Origin: Kribbella turkmenica
Lineage (GTDB): Bacteria > Actinomycetota > Actinomycetes > Propionibacteriales > Kribbellaceae
NCBI RefSeq assembly: GCF_004348725.1
Contig: NZ_SMKR01000033.1
Coordinates: forward strand, 1-49,330
Reading direction: 5' to 3'
DNA: 49,330 nt
The notes under the pieces are model-generated. The model saw only the letters and a list, made by a program, of their open reading frames with translations, was not told the origin of the DNA and made no database searches. Position numbers and translations under genes: made by a program. Positions 24,923-34,110 of the stretch are shown one piece after another. Position 1 is the stretch's first letter. Each line of letters begins with the position of its first letter.

Positions 24923-27537
24923 CAGCTGCCGACCTGCGGGTCGTGATGATGGTCGCGAACGACGTCACCAACGACAGCCGGGTCCGCAAGGAGGCGGCCG
25001 CACTGGCCGAGACCGGGGCAGAGGTGACTGTGCTCGGGGTCTCGGCCGGCGATCTGCCGTCGAGGGAGGTTCTCGACGGCGCGCTGATCGTCCGGGTGGC
25101 GGTTCCGTTCAGCCTCCGGGAGGAACGGAAGCGGAGCCGGGCGGCCCGCCGGGCCTGGCGCCCGCCCCTGGTGGGGTACAGGAACACGTCGACCTACACC
25201 GCCCGCAGCCGGCGGATCGAGGCCGAGCTGAGGGCACTGAAGGCCGACTCCGGGCACGCCGTCGCGGCGGCGAAGGAGGGGAAGCGCAACCCGCTCGGGT
25301 TCAAGCTCGGAGTGGCCACCCGGCTGCTGCGCCGGGGGCGCTGGCAGGCGGCCCAGAAGGCCGCCTGGGTCCGCCAGGGGGTCGGCCGGAAGGCCGACGG
25401 AACGTTCAAGTTCGGCTGGCGTGCCTACGACGGCGTGATCCACCGGATGCCGTGGCCGGCGCCGTGGCGCCGACTGCACCCGGAAGCACTCGACCTCGAG
25501 ATGGCCTTCGGTGACCTGATCGACCGGCTCGAGCCCGACGTGGTGCACGCGCACGACATGCACGTCATCGGTGTCGCCACCCGTGCCGCCGGCCGGGCGA
25601 AGCTGCGCGGCAAGCACCTGAAGGTCGTCTACGACGCGCACGAGTACGTCGCCGGCCTGTCCCGGTACGGCGGCCGGACCCGCCGGTCGATCGCGGCCTG
25701 GGCGAACCACGAGCGCGAGTACATCGGCCAGGCCGACCTGGTGATCACCGTCAGCCCGGCGATCGCGCACCGCCTGCGGCAGGAGCACAAGCTCGGCCAC
25801 GAGCCCGCGGTGATCATGAACACGCCGAACCCGGCGGACGTGTCGGTCGAGGTGACCGACGTCCGCAGCCGGATCGGGCTGCCTCCGGAGGTCCCCCTGC
25901 TGGTCTACAGCGGCGGCGTCACCCGGGCCCGTGGGGTGGAGTCCGCCGTCCAGGCGCTGGTGGAACTGCCGGACGCGCACCTGGCCGTCGTCTGCGTGCC
26001 GGGGATCGCGACGGACGCCGTCCGGGCGCTGCAGGCGCTGGCCGCGACACTCGGCGTGGAGAACCGGCTGCACTGCCTCGATCCGGTGAAGCCGGACGAG
26101 GTGGTCGCGTTCCTGCGGACGGCGGACGTCGGGCTGATCCCGATCCTGCGCTACCCGAGCCACGAGATGGCGCTGCCGAACAAGCTCTTCGAGTACGCCT
26201 TCGCCGGGCTGCCGGTGGTGGTCAGCGACATGCCGAGCATGAAGGAGTTCGTCGACCGGACCCGGATCGGCGAGGTGTTCGTCGCGGCCGACCCGCACGA
26301 CCTGGCGTCGAAGGTGCGCACGGTCCTCGGCGACCTGGACAGCTACCGCGAGCGCGTGGCGCACCCTGGGTACCAGCAGGAGGTCTCCTGGGCCGGGCAG
26401 GCCGACAAGCTGCGCAGCCTGTACGGCGAGCTGGTCGGCCGGCGGCTGACGGTCTCCGAGCCCGCTGACCGGGTGGCGAAGAAGCAGCCTCACCTGCTGA
26501 TCGGCCCGGTCAACAGCGCCGGCCAGGCGTGGTTGTGGTCCACCGCGCTGGAGCGTGCGGAGCCGGGGCTGGTCGCGGAGTCGCTTACGACGGGCAGCGG
26601 CGCGTTCGGCTTCCAAGCGCACCGGACGGGCACGTACCGGCAGTACCGCTCGGACCTGCGCTGGCAGTTGGAGCTCACCGCGTACACATTGCGCACAGTG
26701 ACCCACGTGCTGTTCGAGGCGGGCCGCCCGATGTTCGGGCAGGAGCGCGGCGCCCTGTGGACGACCGACGTACCCGTGCTCGACTCGGCCGGGATCAAGC
26801 ACGGCGTGATCTTCCACGGCTCGGACATCCGCGATCCCGCGCGGCACCGGGCGAAGTACCGGTACTCGCCGTTCAGGGACCGCGACGAGGAGCTGACGCA
26901 GCGCCTGCAGTCCGCCAACGACGTCATGCGCCGCCACCTCGCGGACTACGAGGGCCCGGTGTTCGTCACCACGCCGGACCTGCTGGAGTTCGTCGAGAAC
27001 GCCGTCTGGCTCCCGCTGACTGTCGACGGTGAGGAGTTCAGCTCGGCCGAGCCGGTGCTCGAGCGGAAGGTTCCGGTGGTGCTGCACGCACCGTCGGCCA
27101 GTGCGCTGAAGGGGTCGGCGTACGTCGACCCGGTGCTCACCGACCTGGACGCGCGCGGCCTGATCACGTACCAGCGGGTCGAGGACGTGCCGCACACCGA
27201 GCTGGCGGAGATGGTCCGGAACGCCGACGTCGTGGTCGACCAGCTGCTGCTCGGCTCGTACGGCGTGCTCGCGTGCGAGGCGATGGCGGCTGGACGGCTC
27301 ACCGTCGGGCACGTCGCGGACTCGGTCCGCGAGCTGCTGCCGACCGACCTGCCGATCGCGGAGGCGACCCCGGACGACCTGGCCGAGGTGATCGAGCGGC
27401 TGGTCGCCGAACGCGACCCGGCCCGCAAGCTCGCCGACGCGGGGCCGACGTACGTCCGGGAGCTGCACGACGGCCGGAAGTCCGTCGAGGTCCTGCTGCC
27501 GTTCGTGAACGGCGAACCCGAGAACGGCGAGGTTTGA
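24919..27537 (+). CDS. Two-domain glycosyltransferase: GT4 fused to a GPxNxAGQ module (paralogue C)
   Basis: This 872-residue fusion starts at GTG 24919. Residues of about 1-515 are a GT4 enzyme: VVMMVANDVTNDSRVRKEA (N-terminal loop), DVVHAHDMHVIGVA, VVYDAHEYVAGLS, LLVYSGGVTRARGVES and LPNKLFEYAFAGLPVVVSD (about 415-433). Residues of about 518-872 repeat the motif series of paralogues A and B: LLIGPVNSAGQAWLWSTA, THVLFEAGRPMFG, FHGSDIRDPARH, PVFVTTPDLLEFVENAVW, LHAPSASALKGSAYVD and VDQLLLGSYGVLACEAMAAG. Two transfers by one polypeptide is the simple reading. It overlaps wbpA by 4 bp and the next gene follows without a gap. Confidence 0.87.
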   Translation: MTAADLRVVMMVANDVTNDSRVRKEAAALAETGAEVTVLGVSAGDLPSREVLDGALIVRVAVPFSLREERKRSRAARRAWRPPLVGYRNTSTYTARSRRIEAELRALKADSGHAVAAAKEGKRNPLGFKLGVATRLLRRGRWQAAQKAAWVRQGVGRKADGTFKFGWRAYDGVIHRMPWPAPWRRLHPEALDLEMAFGDLIDRLEPDVVHAHDMHVIGVATRAAGRAKLRGKHLKVVYDAHEYVAGLSRYGGRTRRSIAAWANHEREYIGQADLVITVSPAIAHRLRQEHKLGHEPAVIMNTPNPADVSVEVTDVRSRIGLPPEVPLLVYSGGVTRARGVESAVQALVELPDAHLAVVCVPGIATDAVRALQALAATLGVENRLHCLDPVKPDEVVAFLRTADVGLIPILRYPSHEMALPNKLFEYAFAGLPVVVSDMPSMKEFVDRTRIGEVFVAADPHDLASKVRTVLGDLDSYRERVAHPGYQQEVSWAGQADKLRSLYGELVGRRLTVSEPADRVAKKQPHLLIGPVNSAGQAWLWSTALERAEPGLVAESLTTGSGAFGFQAHRTGTYRQYRSDLRWQLELTAYTLRTVTHVLFEAGRPMFGQERGALWTTDVPVLDSAGIKHGVIFHGSDIRDPARHRAKYRYSPFRDRDEELTQRLQSANDVMRRHLADYEGPVFVTTPDLLEFVENAVWLPLTVDGEEFSSAEPVLERKVPVVLHAPSASALKGSAYVDPVLTDLDARGLITYQRVEDVPHTELAEMVRNADVVVDQLLLGSYGVLACEAMAAGRLTVGHVADSVRELLPTDLPIAEATPDDLAEVIERLVAERDPARKLADAGPTYVRELHDGRKSVEVLLPFVNGEPENGEV

Positions 27538-28713
27538 GTGCGGATTCTGATGATCGCGCAGTCCCCGATCGCCGGAGACTCGCGGATCCTCCGGGAGGCG
27601 ACGGCGCTGGCCGCGGCCGGTCACGAGGTGCACGTGATCGGCCGGGATGTGCCCGATGCCTGGCTGGAGAACCAGCACAGCGAGGTCGGACCGGGAGTGA
27701 CGGTCGAGTCGGTCTCCCGGTCGGCCGGACTCCGGGGCAGCAACGGCGGACCCGCGGTCGGGCACGGCCGGAACGGGCCGAAGGTGCTGGTCCAGCGGTT
27801 CGGCCGGTGGCTGCTGCTGCCGGAGCACCGGAACCGGACCGAGAAGCAGTGGCGGATCGCGGCGGCGCCGCGGGTGGCGGCTGCCGGCCCGTTCGACGTC
27901 GTGCACGCGCACGACTTCAACACGCTCGAGCTGGCTGCCTCCTTCGCCGGGCAGTGGTCGGCGGAGCTGGTCTACGACACCCATGAGCTGTGGTTCGACC
28001 GGGCGCTTCCCGGCCGCCCGACGCCGTTGTGGCGGGCGCGCGGCCGGCGGTTCGAGGCTGCCTTGGCCGGCAAGGCGCGGCTCGTCATCACGGTGTCCGA
28101 CGGGATCGCGCAACGGTTGCGGGAACGCGGGCTGGCTGACGTGCGCGTCGTCCGGAACACGTTCCCCCGGGCCGACGAGGTGCCTGCGGCGCTCGACCGG
28201 CCGGAGGGACTGCTGTACGCCGGTCGCGTCGGCGCGGGGCGTGATCTGCCGACCGTGGTGGCCGCGGCCCGGCGGTTGGCGCCGTTCCGGACGGTGCTGA
28301 TGGGGTCGGTGGATCCCAACTACCGCTTGGATCTGGGCCCGGTGGAGAAGGTGGCGGAGCGCTCGATCGACGAGGTCGACGACACGCTGCGGTCCTACGG
28401 CATCTCGCTGGTCACGCTCACCAACACCTGCGAGAACCACCGGCTGGCCCTGCCGAACAAGCTCTTCCACGCTGTCCGGGCCGGCGTACCGGTGGTCGCC
28501 GCCGATCTTCCGGAGATGCGTGCGGTCGTCACGCAGTACAAGCTCGGAACCCTTTACACACCAGGAGATCCGGCGTCGTTGACCGCGGCCGTGCGTGACG
28601 TGATCGACAACTACGGCACCTACGCCGACGGTGCCCGCTCCGCCGCGGCCGAACTCAACTGGGAGAAGGACTCCGCCACCCTCGTCACCGCCTACGCCGA
28701 ACTCACCCGCTGA
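27538..28713 (+). CDS. GT4-family glycosyltransferase
   Basis: This 391-residue enzyme starts at GTG directly after the previous stop. The N-terminus MRILMIAQSPIAGDSRILRE resembles that of the GT4 half of the preceding fusion (VANDVTNDSRVRKE), so the two are likely related. Further motifs are DVVHAHDFNTLEL, LVYDTHELWFDR, LVITVSDGIAQRL, GLLYAGRVGAGRDLPTVV and LPNKLFHAVRAGVPVVAADLPEM (about 300-320; the usual Glu of the F-E-Y element is a His here). It is the last gene of the operon, which is closed by two strong palindromes. Confidence 0.87.
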   Translation: MRILMIAQSPIAGDSRILREATALAAAGHEVHVIGRDVPDAWLENQHSEVGPGVTVESVSRSAGLRGSNGGPAVGHGRNGPKVLVQRFGRWLLLPEHRNRTEKQWRIAAAPRVAAAGPFDVVHAHDFNTLELAASFAGQWSAELVYDTHELWFDRALPGRPTPLWRARGRRFEAALAGKARLVITVSDGIAQRLRERGLADVRVVRNTFPRADEVPAALDRPEGLLYAGRVGAGRDLPTVVAAARRLAPFRTVLMGSVDPNYRLDLGPVEKVAERSIDEVDDTLRSYGISLVTLTNTCENHRLALPNKLFHAVRAGVPVVAADLPEMRAVVTQYKLGTLYTPGDPASLTAAVRDVIDNYGTYADGARSAAAELNWEKDSATLVTAYAELTR

Positions 28714-28730
28714 CCTCCCAGCCCGCCACA

Positions 28731-28766
28731 CCCACAGTCTGGTGGGTCAGCCCACCAGACTGTGGG
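28731..28766. terminator. Bidirectional terminator, 16-bp perfect stem
   Basis: CCCACAGTCTGGTGGG (28731-28746) pairs with its exact reverse complement (28751-28766) around TCAG. It lies 17 bp after the end of the glycopolymer operon and before the convergent peptidase gene. No T-tract is present, common for actinobacterial terminators. Confidence 0.85.
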
Positions 28767-28798
28767 TCAGCTACCTGGAATCCGGTGGGCCAACCCTG

Positions 28799-28824
28799 AC
28801 TCTGGTGGGCTGACCCACCAGAGT
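28799..28824. terminator. Second bidirectional terminator, 11-bp perfect stem
   Basis: ACTCTGGTGGG (28799-28809) and its reverse complement (28814-28824) flank CTGA. It shares the CTGGTGGG core with the hairpin at 28731 but has the opposite loop (CTGA is the reverse complement of TCAG). It is 10 bp from the end of the minus-strand peptidase gene. Confidence 0.8.
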
Positions 28825-28834
28825 GGGATGGGTG

Positions 28835-30775
28835 TCAGCGGGATGCCTCCACCATCTGGCGCATGAGTTCGGCCGGGTCCTTCTCCGGCTCGGGTTGGGC
28901 GAGGCGGGTGGCGGGTATCCGGGACTGCGGGGGTGCCGCGGTCTGCAGGGCCGCGGTGTAGCCGGTGAGCGGCAGGGTGAGGGACGAACGGGCCGGGTCG
29001 AGGGTGATGGTGGCGCCGGTGAACGGGATCGACGGGTTGTCGGGTTCGACCGTCAGGACGAGACCCAGCCGATGGCCGGGCCCGAAGACGACGTCGTCGG
29101 CGTTCAGCTCGAACGTCAGGTCGTACCACTGGCCCGCCCGCAGCGATTCCTTGGTGTACACGGACCTGTAGTGCCCGACGTCCGCCAGTGTGCGGACGAC
29201 GACCGACGTGTCCGAGACCGCCGTGTTGACCTGCGTGTCGGCGTAGCACCCGGTGTCGAGCTCGTTCCCGTCACCCCAGCACACCCGGGTGTTCGGCACG
29301 TTGGTGACGTTGGTGTACCGGTTCGCCGTACCGTAGTCGACCAGCCGCGCCTTGATGCCGGCGGCAACCTTGTCGACCTTGACCCGGACCGACACCTTCC
29401 CGGTCCCGGTGACCCGGACCGCCTTGTCCAGCTCGTCGCTCAGGAACACCGCCCGATCCGGCCGGGCCGTGGCCGGATCGAGAACGACGGTGTCCGCGGA
29501 CGGCTCGTCCGTCCCGGTGAAGCTCACCGGGTCGCTCGACGCCGCGGCGATCGACAGTCCGCCGGTTCTCGCGCCGGACGCCTTGCTGAGCCTCAAGGTG
29601 GTCTGCCTCGCACCGACCGCCGGCCAGCGCGGCTCGTCGTGGAAGGTGCCGTCCTCGCGCTGGACGGTCGCTTGCGGAGTCTGCATGACGCCGTTCTGCA
29701 GGCCCTGCAGCCAGTAGTCGAACCACGGGTGCAGCTTGTCCACCCACTGGTCGCGGAAGCTGAAGCCGTCCAGGTGCACGCCCTGGTGCAGGAAGATCTT
29801 CCGCGGCACGTCGTAGCGGGCCAGCTGGTCCCACCACTCCCCGAAGTGCCGGGTCTTCACGTTTTCGTCGCCGAGACCGTGGACGACGTACACACTGGCG
29901 TGCACGTTGCGCGCGTCCAGGTTGTAGTTGCGCGGGTCCCACCACGTGCTGTAGCTGCCGGTGCGGGTGTCGGAGTCCTGCTCGATCTCGTTCGTCAGCT
30001 CGACGCAGCGCGGTGACGCGTCGTTGCTGACGTAGTCGTGCAGGAAGCCCATGTACTCGTCGTAGAAGGGCACACCGAAGCTGCGGGTGTAGTCGTACCA
30101 GCTGGAGATCGCGGCGATCGGGACGATGGTCTCGAGGCCGCGGACGCCGGTACTGGCGACCGAGTTGGCGATGGTGCCGTTCCAGGAGACGCCGATCATG
30201 CCGGCCTTCCCGGTGGACCAGTCGGCCTCGGCGCGGCCGCCGTCGGCGTTGTAGCCGGGCACTCGGTGGTTCAGCCAGTCGATCACGGCCTTGGTGCCGA
30301 GCACCTCCAGGTCCGCGCCGACGTCGCTGCAGCCGGTCGACCGGAACGTGCCGGGCATGTCGACGAATGCGACGGCGTACCCGCGCGGCACGAAGTAGTT
30401 GTCCAGCCAGCTGCCGAACACCTGGCGGACACCGTTGCCGTCGAAGTAGGCCTTGTCGTCCCGGGCGTAGTACGGCGAGGCCTGGACGATGACCGGGACG
30501 TCGACCTCGGCCTCGGCGGCCTCACCCGGCCGGATCACGTCGACGGTGATCCGGTCGGCGACGCCGTTGGCGTCCCCGTCCAGCTTCGGCACGTCCACCT
30601 CGATCCGCTCGTGGATCGCGTTGTCGTAGTCGTACGCCGGCACCGTGGTGGTGCCCTGGACGAACGGTTTGGCGGGTACGGCGGCAGGTCCGGCGGTCGC
30701 GGTCAACGCGGCCGGCGGGACCAGCGCGGCGGCGACCAGAAGAGTGATCCCGGTCCGGAACCGAATTCTGCGCAT
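28835..30775 (-). CDS. Secreted S15-family (Xaa-Pro dipeptidyl-peptidase/CocE-like) hydrolase
   Basis: This 646-residue protein starts at ATG 30775 with GGGGGAG upstream, giving the signal peptide MRRIRFRTGITLLVAAALVP ending near ATAGPAA; a longer frame upstream lacks any signal. The alpha/beta-hydrolase domain has VIVQASPYYARDDK, the nucleophile elbow GMIGVSWNGTIAN (Ser in G-x-S-x-x-G, about residue 247), a likely acid in VVHGLGDENVK and a His in FLHQGVHLDGF. The C-terminal jelly-roll, found in Xaa-Pro peptidases and cocaine esterases, follows from about residue 420. It is probably exported and cleaves X-Pro peptides or esters outside the cell. It faces the polymer operon across two terminators. 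Confidence 0.9.
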   Translation of the reverse strand: MRRIRFRTGITLLVAAALVPPAALTATAGPAAVPAKPFVQGTTTVPAYDYDNAIHERIEVDVPKLDGDANGVADRITVDVIRPGEAAEAEVDVPVIVQASPYYARDDKAYFDGNGVRQVFGSWLDNYFVPRGYAVAFVDMPGTFRSTGCSDVGADLEVLGTKAVIDWLNHRVPGYNADGGRAEADWSTGKAGMIGVSWNGTIANSVASTGVRGLETIVPIAAISSWYDYTRSFGVPFYDEYMGFLHDYVSNDASPRCVELTNEIEQDSDTRTGSYSTWWDPRNYNLDARNVHASVYVVHGLGDENVKTRHFGEWWDQLARYDVPRKIFLHQGVHLDGFSFRDQWVDKLHPWFDYWLQGLQNGVMQTPQATVQREDGTFHDEPRWPAVGARQTTLRLSKASGARTGGLSIAAASSDPVSFTGTDEPSADTVVLDPATARPDRAVFLSDELDKAVRVTGTGKVSVRVKVDKVAAGIKARLVDYGTANRYTNVTNVPNTRVCWGDGNELDTGCYADTQVNTAVSDTSVVVRTLADVGHYRSVYTKESLRAGQWYDLTFELNADDVVFGPGHRLGLVLTVEPDNPSIPFTGATITLDPARSSLTLPLTGYTAALQTAAPPQSRIPATRLAQPEPEKDPAELMRQMVEASR

Positions 30776-30927
30776 GCGTGCTCCCCCTATGGGCGGTAGG
30801 TGAAGACCCATTCTGTCCACAGAACTCATCCAGTTGATCACTTCCTGTGCACAACACGGGAAAACACTCACGCCGTCCGGCGCATCTGGGGAGGTAGGGG
30901 ACCACCGGGCTGGAGGGAAGCAGGGAC

Positions 30928-31172
30928 ATGAGGCGAAGGTTGATCGGCGCGGGGCTCGGTGTCGTACTCGCGGTGGGGCTGATGCCTCCGACTTCGCACC
31001 GGCGTCGGAGGCGAGTGGTACGGCGGCCGGCGCGACGTGTGCCGTCGGCCACGCGAACGGCACCGCCACGGTGATCAACAGCCTCGGCAAGGTCGGCAAC
31101 GCCACCTTCGCCGACCCGATCGACTTCCGCTGGGCATGGGTGGACTTCGCCGAGGACCTGAACGGCGAGTGA
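30928..31172 (+). pseudogene. Small secreted protein gene with a one-base frameshift
   Basis: ATG 30928 encodes a clear signal peptide (MRRRLIGAGLGVVLAVG) but this frame then degenerates into an Arg-rich tail. From about 30979 the coding-like sequence continues in another frame (ASDFAPASEASGTAAGATC ... WVDFAEDLNGE, stop 31170-31172). Adding one G to the GGGG run at 30975-30978 would join them into an 81-residue secreted protein with a normal Ala-x-Ala-type cleavage region. It is either a recent pseudogene or a sequencing error in a homopolymer. The mature part resembles no family I know. Confidence 0.6.
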
Positions 31173-31419
31173 TCCAGGTGGGGCGACGACTGGTGGGCGC
31201 GGGACGTGGTGCGGTCCTTGCACTGGCGGTGGCCGCCGGCCGCGGAGGCAGTTGTGACCGCACCGCTGTCTCTGCATCCCCCGACGACCCGCGGTTGACC
31301 TCCAGCCGGCGTGAGGTGCTCTCCTCCCGCAGGACGGCCCGCGCGAGACCGGAGCGGACCTCCCCGCAGTCGGTCGTCGATTTGCGTGCTGTTCGCGGTC
31401 GGTCAGCCGCGGGTCTGCT

Positions 31420-32313
31420 TCATCCGAGCGCTCTACTTCGAACCGCCAGCTCCTCGGCGGTGATCAGGTCGGTGTGCGTGCCGGGAGAGCCGCAGGCCCA
31501 GGCGCCGGCGATCGATCCGGCGAGGGCGGCGTCGTACCAGCCGACGCCGTCGAGCCGCCGGGCCAGGAAGGCCGCGACGTAGGCGTCACCGGCGCCGTTC
31601 GTGTCGACGACGGGTCGGTCGGGCAGGTCGACGGCCGGGATGTGCAGCGGGGCTCGGTCGCGGACGTGCAGGTAGCTGCCGTCGGCGCCGGACATCGCGA
31701 CCACCACCTCGGCGCGGCCGTTGGCGAAGATCCAGTCGACCGCGTCGGCCCGCAGCGCGCTGGTGGAGACGAAGACGATGTCGGCGGCGGTCGCGAAGTC
31801 CTTGTGATAGTCGTTCCGGCCGTCCCAGTCGTGCAGGTCGGTGGAGATCGTGCAGTCCGCGGCCAGTGCGTCGGACAGCGCGTCCCGGGCGAAGTCCATG
31901 ATCGAGACGTGCACGTGGGTCGCGTGGGCGACGTTCGTGCGCCAGAGGTCGGGGTCGACGCGCAGTCCGGCCGGGTGGCGGGCGTCGTACAGGGCGAGGC
32001 GCCCGCCGTCGGGGGTGACCAGGTTCACCGATCGACGGGTACCGCTCGGATGGAGCGCGACGTGCAGCGGCATGCGGAGGTCGTCGTACAGGCGGCGGAT
32101 GCGGTAGCCCTCGGCGTCGTCGCCGATCACGTCCGCGAGACCGGCGCGCAGCCCGAGCAGGTGGCAGCCGAGCGCGACGCCGTGGCCGGTGTGGCCGACG
32201 TACGACTCGACCGGGTCGACGTGGATCGTCTCGACGGCGGGCAGCGGCAGCGCCGGAACCCGCACGACGGTGTCGACCCCGACACCGCCGATCACGAACA
32301 CGTCCAGTTCCAT
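31420..32313 (-). CDS. PfkB-family carbohydrate/nucleoside kinase
   Basis: This 297-residue cytoplasmic kinase starts at ATG 32313 (MELDVFVIGGVGVDTVV) behind a G-rich ribosome binding site; 17 further upstream codons are open but look non-coding. The N-terminal GGVGVDTVVRVPALP and the HTGHGVALGCHLLGL region match the first PfkB signature (the usual GG-A-N replaced by GHTGHG). The C-terminal signature DTNGAGDAYVAAFLARR (about 240-256) holds the catalytic Asp and anion hole. The substrate could be ribose, adenosine, fructose or another sugar; nothing nearby decides it. It is transcribed on its own. Confidence 0.87.
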   Translation of the reverse strand: MELDVFVIGGVGVDTVVRVPALPLPAVETIHVDPVESYVGHTGHGVALGCHLLGLRAGLADVIGDDAEGYRIRRLYDDLRMPLHVALHPSGTRRSVNLVTPDGGRLALYDARHPAGLRVDPDLWRTNVAHATHVHVSIMDFARDALSDALAADCTISTDLHDWDGRNDYHKDFATAADIVFVSTSALRADAVDWIFANGRAEVVVAMSGADGSYLHVRDRAPLHIPAVDLPDRPVVDTNGAGDAYVAAFLARRLDGVGWYDAALAGSIAGAWACGSPGTHTDLITAEELAVRSRALG

Positions 32314-32556
32314 ACCCCCGTCATACCCGACTTCCGCCAGGGGTGACAGGTGCCGTTCGTGCATGTGGACAGCGGCAAGCTCGCCTCATGGTGGGCGCAC
32401 ACACCATCCGGTGGACGCGTACAGGAAATAGCCTGGGGCAAGCCACCAGACCCTGTGCGAGCCCTCGCTATGCGGTCGCCGCTCCCACCCGAACCAACCA
32501 CACCCGCCCCGGAGCGTGCGGCGACACTGTGCGTCACCGCACGCCCGGCGTACCGG

Positions 32557-33186
32557 TTACTGCTTGATCGGGGCGCCGGTCTTGGACTGGAGGTCGTCGA
32601 AGGTGACGCCGTCGGCGAGCTCGACCAGTTCCAGCCCTTCCTCGGTGACGTCCAGGACGGCGAGGTCGGTGATGATCCGGTCGACCACCCCGCGGCCGGT
32701 GTACGGCAGGTCGCATTCGGTGAGGATCTTGTGCGAGCCGTCCTTCGCGACGTGCTCCATCAGCACGATCACCTTCTTGGCGCCGTGCACCAGGTCCATC
32801 GCGCCGCCCATGCCCTTGACCATCTTCCCGGGGATCATCCAGTTCGACAGGTCGCCGGTGGCCGACACCTGCATGGCGCCCAGGATGGCCGCGTCGATCG
32901 CGCCGCCGCGGATCATCCCGAACGACAGCGACGAGTCGAAGAACGATGCCCCCGGCAACGTCGTGACGGTCTCCTTGCCGGCGTTGATCAGGTCCGGGTC
33001 CTCGTCCCCCTCGACCGGGTACGGGCCGACGCCGAGGATGCCGTTCTCGCTCTGGAGGACGACGGTGACGCCGTCCGGGATGTAGTTCGGCACCAGCGTC
33101 GGCAGGCCGATGCCGAGGTTCACGTACGAGCCGTCCTCGAGCTCGGCGGCGGCCCGGGCGGCCATCTGCTCACGGGTGAGCGGCAT
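32557..33186 (-). CDS. scoB: 3-oxoacid CoA-transferase, subunit B
   Basis: Subunit B carries the catalytic Glu of the succinyl-CoA:3-ketoacid CoA-transferase, which moves CoA between succinyl-CoA and acetoacetate. The 209-residue protein has [15 protein letters not shown] and [16 protein letters not shown], in which the Glu of S-E-N-G (about residue 47) is the nucleophile. It also has [21 protein letters not shown] and [18 protein letters not shown], all typical of ScoB/AtoA. The start ATG lies one base after the subunit A stop (TGAGATG), so the pair is coupled. Longer readings into the subunit A gene are shadows. Confidence 0.95.
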   Translation of the reverse strand: MPLTREQMAARAAAELEDGSYVNLGIGLPTLVPNYIPDGVTVVLQSENGILGVGPYPVEGDEDPDLINAGKETVTTLPGASFFDSSLSFGMIRGGAIDAAILGAMQVSATGDLSNWMIPGKMVKGMGGAMDLVHGAKKVIVLMEHVAKDGSHKILTECDLPYTGRGVVDRIITDLAVLDVTEEGLELVELADGVTFDDLQSKTGAPIKQ

Positions 33187-33187
33187 C

Positions 33188-33976
33188 TCAGGCCTCCATC
33201 TTCTCGCGCTGGGCCTCGTAGGCCTCGCGGGGCTGTACCGTGCGCTTCTCGATCCGCTTCTCGATGTCCTTGCCGACGGCAACGACCCGCTGGACGTAGA
33301 CGCCCGGCAGGTGGATCTCGTCCGGGTCCAGCTCACCAGGCTGGACCAGCTCCTCGACCTGGGCGATGGTGACCCGGCCGGCCATCGCGGCCAGCGGGTT
33401 GAAGTTCCGCGCGCTCCGGTCGAACACCAGGTTGCCGTGGGTGTCGCCCTTCAGCGCGTGCACCAGGCCGAAGTCGGTGGTGATCGACTCCTCCAGCACG
33501 TAGGTGGTGCCGTTGATCTCCCGGGTCTCCTTCGGCTCCGAGGCCTTCGCGACCGAGCCGTCGGTGTTGTACTTCTGCGGCAACCCGCCCTCGGCGACCT
33601 GCGTGCCGACACCGGCGGGCGTGAAGAAGGCGGCGATCCCGCAGCCGCCGGCCCGCAGCTTCTCGGCCAGCGTGCCCTGCGGCGTCAGCTCGACCTCGAG
33701 CTCACCGGACAGGAACTGCCGGGCGAACTCCTTGTTCTCCCCGACGTACGACGACGTCATCTTGGCGATCCGCTTGTCCGCGAGCAGGATTCCCAGGCCC
33801 CAGTCGTCGACACCGCAGTTGTTCGACACCACGCTCAGCCCGGTCACCCCCTTGGCGTGCAGGGCGCTGATCAGCTCCATCGGGTTGCCGCACAGCCCGA
33901 AGCCGCCGACCGCGAGGCTCGCGCCGTCGCCGATGTCGTCGACCGCGGCCTGCGGCGAGTCGTACGTCTTGTCCAT
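33188..33976 (-). CDS. scoA: 3-oxoacid CoA-transferase, subunit A
   Basis: This 262-residue subunit starts at ATG 33976 with GGAG 8 bases upstream (32 codons further upstream are open but look non-coding). It has the glycine-rich CoA-binding [17 protein letters not shown] (about 22-38), [35 protein letters not shown], a [22 protein letters not shown] loop and [20 protein letters not shown]. Together with subunit B it forms the heterodimer or heterotetramer that activates acetoacetate for use as a carbon source, or works in the reverse direction in fatty acid/ketone metabolism. No regulator gene is adjacent. Confidence 0.95.
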   Translation of the reverse strand: MDKTYDSPQAAVDDIGDGASLAVGGFGLCGNPMELISALHAKGVTGLSVVSNNCGVDDWGLGILLADKRIAKMTSSYVGENKEFARQFLSGELEVELTPQGTLAEKLRAGGCGIAAFFTPAGVGTQVAEGGLPQKYNTDGSVAKASEPKETREINGTTYVLEESITTDFGLVHALKGDTHGNLVFDRSARNFNPLAAMAGRVTIAQVEELVQPGELDPDEIHLPGVYVQRVVAVGKDIEKRIEKRTVQPREAYEAQREKMEA

Positions 33977-34110
33977 CCGGCTGCTCCGTTGCAGTGTCGA
34001 GGGCTGGGTCGCTCTCGACTCTAACCAGCCGTCCGGGACTCCGGCGAGAGCCACCTGTGTGGCCGCTGCCACAGGTGTGCCGGCGTCCTACAGCGAAGTG
34101 TGCCGAGGTC

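Noticed and set aside
5647-28713. Glycopolymer locus as a recently acquired island
   Set aside because: Base composition and codon style match the flanks, and there is no tRNA, integrase, transposase or direct-repeat boundary at either end. Horizontal origin cannot be excluded but is not shown.
24532-28731. 1399-codon minus-strand open frame
   Set aside because: It lies opposite three well-supported plus-strand genes (wbpA end, fusion glycosyltransferase, GT4). Its translation is Arg/Gly/Asp/Val-rich with no domain; long antisense frames are normal in very GC-rich coding DNA.
32314-32556. Possible short genes between the PfkB kinase and scoB
   Set aside because: Open frames here lack ribosome binding sites and family features. 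The interval is best read as the kinase promoter region and the scoB 3' end.
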